DNA of 64,000 bases from Cladorhizidae sp. MBARI D1340-BT2. Its lineage: Eukaryota; Porifera; Demospongiae; Poecilosclerida; Cladorhizidae. This document shows positions 59,701 through 64,000 of this stretch, in pieces. The notes beneath the pieces were generated by a model. That model did no database searches and was not told the DNA's origin. It saw nothing but the letters and a program-made list of their open reading frames with translations. Numbering within the stretch: position 1 is the first letter of the stretch; the number at the start of each line of letters is the position of its first letter. A program made the translations under genes and the position numbers. The stretch lies in assembly GCA_028752905.1 (NCBI GenBank), contig JAQNBH010000009.1, positions 31,229,442-31,293,441 on the forward strand, read 5' to 3'.

Positions 59701-60728
59701 CACCCCCCTTTTCATGAGAATGGCATCCATTGAAGTAGAGTAAATTTAGATCTATTCAGACGTGTCCCTTGTCTCAGGAATCTGATGGAGATTGTCATTA
59801 ATAGGCATATATGTAGTGAGTGGTTCAGCTGTCTGTGTAGCAGATTCAGTGCATGTGATCTGTGAAAGGTGTTGTCTACCTGCAAAGACTTTTTGCACCA
59901 CATTTAGTTGTGTGCTCAGTGTGTTGACGTTTTATTGTGTGTTTCAGGAGCTGCGTGGTCGATTCAGGTTTCTGAGTCACTTGCCTCTCACTTGTGAGCT
60001 AGGAATGTGTGAGCTAAACCTCAAGCCACCTACTCTCTCGCATGCCACTCTCAAGTACTTCTCGGATGAGATTCAGAAACGGAGGCAGAAGAGGACAAAA
60101 AAGAGGAAAGATGAACGCAGGCGTGAGAAGAGAGCTGAGGCAAACAATTCTCATTCTGGTAAAATTTCATCTGTGCTGTTTTGTTTAACCCTTAGAAGAG
60201 TACCGGGACAACTTCATGACACATAATCTGTGATGTATATTCACATATTAATGGTCAAGAATGAATGACAAGTTTGTGAAATTTTTCTTTGCCACTACCT
60301 GTGTTCCTATTACCAATGAAGCTTTAAAACATATCTTTATGGATCAAGAGCCTAAAGCGAGTAATGAGTAATAATAGTGTTGTCTCAGCATTTTTATTAC
60401 TTCGTCTTAATTGTCCAATAAAGGGTTAAATAAATAGCTCTACATTTTAGTTGAAGATCAATTTTTCAGTTCATGCTTTTTCCCCTTTTTTTAAATTTTA
60501 TATATAATAGAGAATACATTTCAAGTGTTCCCACCATCTGAGCTAACCCCAGAGAATTTCCACGATCTTTTGTCGCTGGCTTCCTCTCCATTATTGATCC
60601 AGTCTGGAGCTGCTAGAGAGGCAGAACCAGGCCAACAACCAAAGGGGGAGCAGCAGCGGACCTCACCTCCATCGTCCACAGAGGCAGTGGACATATGTGT
60701 TACTCCATCTGCACCTTCTTTTGCACAA
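53758..60728 (+). CDS. RNF10: RING finger protein RNF10, 15 exons, 3' end off-model
   Basis: Exons (all GT-AG, all phases agree): 53758-53944, 54019-54109, 54900-54957, 55038-55099, 55153-55217, 55307-55379, 57496-57565, 57663-57829, 57913-57976, 58049-58328, 59283-59368, 59439-59494, 59556-59633, 59948-60158, 60511-60728. The product opens with [11 protein letters not shown] and [15 protein letters not shown], then a C3HC4 RING split over three exons: [32 protein letters not shown]. It continues [30 protein letters not shown], an acidic linker, [32 protein letters not shown], a basic helix [19 protein letters not shown], and PSAPSFAQ. The order follows vertebrate RNF10, an E3 ubiquitin ligase reported to modify 40S ribosomal proteins on stalled ribosomes. 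Eight introns are 53-97 bp; intron 6 is inflated by a Tigger element. The segment after SFAQ was not found by 64 kb, and the start lies upstream of 53758. Confidence 0.93.
54110..54899. other. RNF10 intron with a short tandem duplication
   Basis: gtgctctcraacctaagcag followed by ttgttatct is doubled at 54375-54435. Open frames on both strands in 54340-54640 have no recognisable content. Confidence 0.6.
55420..55620. repeat. Degenerate tandem repeat in an RNF10 intron
   Basis: Diverged copies of ctcttgatatgacttggtgt, taacataatgacaaaggcag and agctggcatatgaca alternate through about 200 bp. Confidence 0.75.
55693..57266 (+). mobile_element. Tigger/pogo element in RNF10 intron 6
   Basis: Ends CAATGGAACCTCCCTTATCC at 55693 and, complemented, CAGTGGAACCGCCCATATCC ending at 57266 match at 17 of 20. 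TA stands outside both (55691-55692, 57267-57268). The transposase inside runs in the same direction as RNF10. TIR sequence differs from the element at 5.64 kb, so it is a different Tigger lineage. Confidence 0.92.
55851..57178 (+). pseudogene. Tigger-like transposase, nearly full set of motifs, broken
   Basis: In order: HTH region [20 protein letters not shown] and FEMPTSTIA (55866-55950), [20 protein letters not shown] (about 56018-56080), [20 protein letters not shown] and IFNADKTG (to about 56170; first Asp kept but the usual Glu after it is Lys), a degraded stretch, then [18 protein letters not shown] (about 56490-56530; second Asp), [20 protein letters not shown] (about 56560-56615; third Asp), a TAG stop at 56627-56629, and a C-terminal part with [18 protein letters not shown] to 57178. 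Frames change at least twice. The CENP-B-type HTH plus DDE_1 order identifies pogo/Tigger. Confidence 0.85.
58329..59282. other. RNF10 intron, 954 bp, with repeat fragments
   Basis: Contains an R2 fragment (58550-58605), a pair of diverged direct repeats (tcattgtttgggatggwgatt at 58391 and 58501; attgctggttgatgttc) and a 110-codon open frame (58625-58957) of unknown origin with no splice fit. Confidence 0.5.
60189..60425. mobile_element. Possible piggyBac MITE in RNF10 intron 14
   Basis: CCCTTAGAAGAG after TTAA (60185-60188) and CCAATAAAGGG before TTAA (60426-60429). Only the outer five bases are inverted repeats. The size (237 bp) is close to the 235-bp piggyBac MITE at 32.9 kb, but the interiors differ. 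Suggestive, not proven. Confidence 0.4.
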
Positions 60729-61143
60729 GTAAGTAGAGAGTTTATACCATGTGCCTGGTGTTGTTTGCACTGATATAATTTTGTTTCTGATGCATATGGA
60801 ATTTGTCAGTGAGCAGTACAATGATTTCTGTTTTGTTTTCAACTTACTTGTTACAGTTGTGGTCCATTGTGTTTTTTGTTTCCCATTCTGTTTTGCTACG
60901 AGTGTCATAGTTTTCAGTGTATTATAGAAGTTGAGTGGGGAGTTTCATATTCCCAAGCATGGCCATTAATACTTGGGTATCTCCCTCCATCTGTCAATGC
61001 ACCACATATATTCACCACCAAGACGTCATCCTGATAGACAAAGACATGAGGAACGTCACATGAGATATGGTCCATGGGTTTCTAAAATAATTGCCGTGGA
61101 CAATCCAAAGGGCATTCGTAGAAGCAAAATTGGGTGGTTAAAA
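60729..61143. other. Probable RNF10 intron, no exon found
   Basis: No exon in phase 0 resembling the expected C terminus was recognised. TTGTTACAG at about 60849-60857 is an acceptor-like site, but the frame after it has no RNF10 similarity. Confidence 0.4.
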
Positions 61144-62650
61144 GGCGGGACTACACCTGAAAAACTTTGGAGTTTTTTTATTTGTTTTTTTAAAATCATT
61201 TCAAACTGTTGCTGTACATATCTACTAGCCAATTCTAAAGTTTTAGAGCTATTGGATGCTCCATTTCAAAGTTATGATGGTTTTTGTCCATGCAATTTCT
61301 CAACAAGGAACACTAAAGGGGGGGACAGCTGCATTTAAAAAAATTAAAACAAATAAACTTGTGGTTACCACTTTATAGCTCCATAGATTCTGTAAACTTC
61401 ATGGTATGGACTTGATATATAGCTCCAAAAAAAAGATAGGTCTCCCTTTGTGCTCTCTGTTGATACTAATACTAAAATATTTTTCATGGGTATAACTATA
61501 GCCCAGTTAATTAAAGTGGAGGGAACCTCAAAACCTGAATGCCTGAACTGGCAGCACAAGTGCTAGAGAGTTGAAATTAGCACCAGTGGCTCCCTCCTCT
61601 ATTCAATGAGTGTTTTCATCAGGCTCTAAAATGTAAGTACATGGTCAAGCACGTGGGTGGAAAATGAGTTTTATGGATTATTAACGAAATTCATTTTCCA
61701 CCCACCCGTACTTAGATTTTAACGCCTAATAAAAACACTCATTGAATAGAGTAGGGCTTCCTCTAGCCACTGGTGCTAATTTCAACTCTCTAGCACTTGG
61801 CAATCAGGAGATATTTATGCTGCCAGTTCAGGCATTCAGGTTTTTAAGGTTCCCTCCACTTGTAGCTCCTGTAACTTGGCTATAGTTATACCTATGAAAA
61901 ATATTTTAGTATCAACATAGAGCACAAAGAGAGACCTATCTTTTGAGCTATATATCAAGTCCATACCATGAAGTTTACGGAATCTATGGAGTTATAAAGT
62001 GGTAACCGCAAGAAGGGGGGGGAAAGGGGGGAAATACATGTGGGTCACTCTCCCCCCAAAAATGCAACTGTCCCTCCTTCAACACATATTGCCAGGAATT
62101 TTGAAAATCTATTTTGTTCTGATTTTGCGGCGAACATAACTTTGCCACACTTGACTCAATTTCAATATTTGAGGATTCATTTGAGAGCTCTTTTAGTGAT
62201 CTGTGATATAACGGTTTGATTTTTTTTTATTACTTGAAGCATTGCCGAGTTATGGTTATTAGAAGAGGTGACTGTCACAGATTTTGCGTTTATTTTGTGT
62301 GGTTGGAAATGAAATGCCTTGGAACTAATGAACAGGAGATGTGTTGAAAAATATGCCTCCGTTATATCACAGCTAAATGTCTTGGTAAGCTACAAACCAA
62401 ATTTGGGCATCTGTAGACCAGGCACTTTGGAAATATCCTCCCCGCAGTTTGGGGGGTGCAATTTTTGGAGTGACCCTTGCCTTTTTGGATGTATCTTCTA
62501 AGAAAATGCCTATAGAGACATTTCACATGTCATCTTAAAGCACACAGAATGAGCAACAAGTTGGTATCAAAAGTATCTTCAAGGGAGGGAAAGTTATGAT
62601 GGCTACAAAAATGCGTTCAAATTTTGGTGGTTTCAGGTGTAGTCCCCCCT
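61144..62650. mobile_element. 1.5-kb element with GGGACTACACCTGAAA ends and internal foldback
   Basis: GGCGGGACTACACCTGAAA at 61144 and, complemented, GGGGGGACTACACCTGAAA ending near 62650 are inverted repeats. No transposase is seen inside. The interior contains the foldback listed next plus AT-rich sequence whose phrases (gttatgatggctacaaa) recur in the 7.85-8.03 kb MITE. Confidence 0.65.
61363..62009. repeat. Foldback: two 310-325 bp inverted arms of repeat R1
   Basis: The left arm 61363-61671 and right arm 61686-62009 are complementary along their length, e.g. GGTTACCACTTTATA with TATAAAGTGGTAACC, CATGGTATGGACTTGATATA with its complement near 61958, and GTGGGTGGAAAATGA with TCATTTTCCACCCAC. 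The loop is about 14 bases. The right arm carries about 16 extra bases (aatcaggagatattta) and other small differences. Confidence 0.93.
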
Positions 62651-62941
62651 TGGGGGGGCAGTTAAATGGGGACTTTCCCTATAGAAAATTTAGGCCATAC
62701 CATATATTGTTTATTGAAATTCCTGGTGGTGTGGTCATTTCACAAGTTCCCTCAAGGGCCGAGTGAAAGATGGCAGGGTTTGTGTTTTAATGCAGTTTTA
62801 CAGACATCCTCTGTTGAGAGTGGCAACTAGTGATTGCCTTTGACTAGGTTGATCTTGCTCAAGCTTGTGCCTCCCTCCAAATTGGTGGTGAATTCTTGAA
62901 TGTGTGGAACAGTTAATTGTTATTTCTGGTGAGGACATTAA

Positions 62942-63210
62942 CCCTTTCACCGCCAACTTTAGCCCAACACCTTTTCCCCCCCATATTTTTGAATTTCATA
63001 ACTTTTTTTTATAACTATTAAATTTTGAAACAAAGCATATCATTCGATTGCAAATTGAAAGAGCTATAACTTGGTTTATCATGTAGCTATCTACTCCACT
63101 CATAGAGAATAGTACAAATAGAACTACTGTGATATTTTACCATATCGCGTACTTGTTATTACCTACTTGTTATTACCTACTTGTTATTACCTACCCGATA
63201 TGCGCATGCT
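62942..63210. mobile_element. piggyBac-type remnant, left end only
   Basis: TTAA at 62938-62941 is followed by CCCTTTCACCGCC, like CCCTTTCACTGC of the 32.9 kb MITE. ACCCGATATGCGCA at 63190-63203 resembles its inner right end (CCCGGTATGCGCA). The final GTGAAAGGG-TTAA is missing or degraded. ACTTGTTATTACCT is tandemly tripled at 63149-63190. Confidence 0.6.
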
Positions 63211-63258
63211 CAGTAAAGGTTTGCGCATCCTCAGTCCCATGATAAATACATTATTAAA

Positions 63259-63363
63259 TTGATACAGTGAAATATCACTCGTCTGATTGGCCGGTATTTT
63301 CACTCGTGCCTGCGGCACTCGTGGAAATACTAGCCACAGACTCGTGATATTTCCCCGTATCAA
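63259..63363. mobile_element. 105-bp palindromic MITE
   Basis: TTGATACAGTGAAATATCAC at 63259 pairs with GTGATATTTCCCCGTATCAA ending at 63363. Pairing continues inward to GTGCC/GGCAC around a TGC centre, so nearly the whole element is one imperfect hairpin. Confidence 0.85.
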
Positions 63364-64000
63364 TGTAATAACGTATATATATGAATCAGCTCTATTGAAG
63401 CAGGCAAACAAAAGTTACGCATCTCTATGTCTACAACAATAAAATTAAAATAAAAAAAGTCACTAACAACAGAGCTCCATCCAGGAGCGACTTTTTTCTC
63501 TACTCCGTAGGATTTTGATTGATAGCGAGTCTGCAGTAGATGGCTTTCCACCGAAGAAGAGCCTCCAGAAGCTATCGGGACGGTCACAGTGAAGTCAAGT
63601 CATCATTGTCAAAAATATATATTGCCGTGACCAGTTTGGAACACGTGCTACCTGGAATTTTTCTTTGGTTGTATTTTTAATGTTTAGAGCTATCTTTCGC
63701 ACACCCCCTGGTAAAAAAAATTAAATCTGTAGCTCATTCGCGTAATTTTTAATTAATTTGTACGCAAGCGATGTCGAGTTCGCGCCTGTAGGCGGTTAAG
63801 TGTTCGGAAGTCATCACATGATCACTAACTCCCATTTGGTTTTGGGCTGCGGTATAGGGGTTGTAAGCCAGTGAATGGATGAGTGTTGAATGATCCTGGA
63901 CTCCTCCATTGCAGTAAAATTGATCTTTGAGAGTGTCAACTTATCTGCTTCCTGGAGGTGTGATGTGGTGTTCTATCCCATGGGAGGCTTTTGGAGAGCA
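63364..64000. other. Non-coding interval at the window edge
   Basis: No gene called. A minus-strand open frame (63587-63360) has no recognised features. The last RNF10 exon may lie beyond 64000. Confidence 0.45.

Overview
The window is eukaryotic and almost certainly from an animal. It carries a multi-exon gene whose spliced product reads as the RING finger protein RNF10, with GT-AG introns often only 53-97 bp long. It also holds cut-and-paste DNA transposons of five types: hAT, PIF/Harbinger, Tigger/pogo, piggyBac and several unassigned MITEs. Small introns and a dense load of non-autonomous elements fit a compact invertebrate genome; a sponge is a reasonable guess, but that is inference and nothing here proves it.

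Layout. 0-18.7 kb holds no convincing host gene. It contains a 0.7 kb trinucleotide satellite (1.34-2.03 kb), a Harbinger-like element swollen by a 1.7 kb minisatellite (2.3-4.4 kb), a decayed Tigger element inside a 14 bp minisatellite (5.5-7.3 kb), and a minus-strand hAT pseudogene (8.7-12.7 kb) split by a 2.2 kb 58-bp minisatellite that grew from the transposase's own conserved motif. 18.7-19.5 kb carries the 3' exons of a minus-strand host gene whose C terminus recalls PRR11. 21-34 kb is a field of nested DNA transposons: a 1.6 kb Harbinger element with TAA target duplications, an 881 bp piggyBac element with TTAA duplications, a piggyBac MITE nested in another MITE with the empty site preserved nearby, and a 456 bp Harbinger MITE carrying a poly-serine coding relic.

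34.35-37.79 kb is a complete-looking hAT element with an uninterrupted 728-codon transposase, a TATA box and a triplicated promoter segment. 42.1-48.2 kb is a giant array of about 240 copies of a 25-bp unit; its minus strand is open in nearly all frames because the unit contains no stop. 48.3-48.9 kb is a hAT MITE.

49.3-64 kb is the host-gene end. An unidentified minus-strand gene (three phase-consistent exons) lies head to head with plus-strand exons that lead into RNF10 (15 assigned exons, 53.76-60.73 kb). RNF10 introns host a decayed Tigger element and probably a piggyBac MITE. Beyond 60.73 kb are a 1.5 kb element containing a 0.65 kb foldback, a piggyBac remnant and a 105 bp palindromic MITE; the last RNF10 exon was not found and is probably off the window.

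The only element that looks able to encode a functional transposase is the 34-38 kb hAT; all other transposases are broken or reduced to terminal repeats. The most unusual theme is repeated birth of minisatellites inside transposons.
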